Origin: Methylovulum sp.
GTDB taxonomy: Bacteria > Pseudomonadota > Gammaproteobacteria > Methylococcales > Methylomonadaceae
Assembly (NCBI GenBank): GCA_004299465.1
Contig: SCST01000298.1
Coordinates: 1 to 6,440, forward strand
DNA length: 6,440 bases
Direction of reading: 5' to 3'
The notes beneath the pieces were generated by a model. It saw only the letters and a list, made by a program, of their open reading frames with translations. It searched no databases and was not told the DNA's origin. The translations under genes were made by a program, and so were the position numbers. Positions 5,798-6,440 of the stretch are shown here, piece after piece (position 1 is the first letter of the stretch; each line of letters starts with the position of its first letter).

Positions 5798-6440
5798 TTA
5801 TTTTTTAGCCTCGTCCGCTTGAGAAGAGGACGTAGCACTCACTGGTTTAGATGCGCTTGGAACTGAAGATACGGCATTAGGATTGCCATGATATTTTTGC
5901 TTATTCAATTTGTCTTCGTATTCTTGAACAATGGTTTCAAACTCAACATTTTTAATCTGCAAAAAAGGCTCCGATCCAATTAAGGTATCGACAATGCCTT
6001 TGTTTTGGCAATGATGATAAGCCTCGATGATCTCTTTGGCGCCCTCGTACATCTTAACGTTTTTGCTTTCACATGCTTTCAGCTCTGATGCCGTGAGTTG
6101 TTGGTTATTCTGCAAGCCCGCATGCTCAAGCGCCAATTCATTTTTGGACTTATTCAGCGCATTGTATTTTTCAATGACTTCGCGCAGTTTAGCCGTCGTA
6201 TTATCCAGCCGCACCCGAATTTCATCGGCACTCGCTTTTTGTGAGCTGAGTTCCGTGTTTAACTTTTCCTCCAGTGATACCGCCGCGTCTTTTTCCTGTT
6301 TCACCTGGCCTTTCAGTGTCTCAAGTTCCGATACCATTTTGGCGTTTTCGGTTTTAAGCAGATCACGTTCCGTCGTGATTTCCTTAACCATAGTCTGCAA
6401 TTTATTAATGATTTTAGCGTTACCACCTTCCCGCGGCGCG
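5798..6440 (-). CDS. Coiled-coil protein of unknown function, 5' end outside window
   Basis: The frame is open from the right edge to the stop, giving 213 visible residues. A TTG at 6400 could be read as a start, but 13 further codons upstream (APREGGNAKIINK) continue without a stop and look coding, and no ribosome site precedes the TTG, so the true start is beyond the window. Residues up to about 120 of the visible part form a long heptad-rich coiled coil (KEITTERDLLKTENAKMVSE and onward) with Lys/Glu/Leu repeats. A conserved-looking globular segment follows, with KACESKNVKMYEGAKEIIEA and YHHCQNKG, including two cysteines. The tail is a low-complexity Ser/Pro/Ala stretch ending DEAKK. The APREGG beginning could be just after a signal-peptide cleavage site, which would make the protein periplasmic; this is inference because the N-terminus is missing. 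No enzyme motif was recognised. A 157-base gap separates it from the TPR gene, so co-transcription is uncertain. Confidence 0.85.
   Translation of the reverse strand, partial: APREGGNAKIINKLQTMVKEITTERDLLKTENAKMVSELETLKGQVKQEKDAAVSLEEKLNTELSSQKASADEIRVRLDNTTAKLREVIEKYNALNKSKNELALEHAGLQNNQQLTASELKACESKNVKMYEGAKEIIEAYHHCQNKGIVDTLIGSEPFLQIKNVEFETIVQEYEDKLNKQKYHGNPNAVSSVPSASKPVSATSSSQADEAKK

Overview
The window looks like a chromosomal piece of a gammaproteobacterium, possibly a methanotroph-like (Methylococcales) organism. The basis is indirect: gammaproteobacterial-type Mrp/ApbC, an aryl-polyene/unusual-fatty-acid style acyltransferase-ACP-ACP-membrane protein block, a PrsT-like TPR lipoprotein, and GC-rich intergenic repeats. 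No rRNA or other marker fixes the taxon. Every credible gene is on the minus strand, so the window is read from right to left.

Right end (6440 to 5641): a coiled-coil, probably exported protein of unknown function, whose 5' end lies outside the window. Its reading frame stays open to the edge. A 157-base gap follows, with a short perfect hairpin and a dyad just ahead of the next gene. Middle (5640 to 2013): a 797-residue TPR lipoprotein with a clear lipobox, then a 142-base gap with a possible promoter, then apbC/mrp, the P-loop iron-sulfur cluster carrier. These genes look like separate transcription units with housekeeping or envelope roles, not one pathway.

The region from 2012 to 1479 has no convincing gene. 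It holds a compact nested repeat: imperfect 28-base terminal inverted repeats (1715-1742 and 1956-1983) enclosing a degenerate palindrome (1751-1815) and a perfect 21-base-arm inverted repeat (1853-1931). This resembles a MITE or REP-type composite element, and nothing in it looks like a transposase.

Left end (1478 to 1): the start of a tightly packed operon. A PlsC-like acyltransferase overlaps the first acyl carrier protein gene by 8 bases, a second acyl carrier protein gene follows after 24 bases, and its stop overlaps by one base the start of a small membrane protein cut by the window edge. This order is that of the accessory block of aryl polyene (APE), flexirubin or xanthomonadin-type type II fatty-acid/polyketide clusters, whose remaining enzymes would be expected to the left of the window. 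Acyl chains would be built on the two carriers and transferred to a lipid anchor by the acyltransferase.
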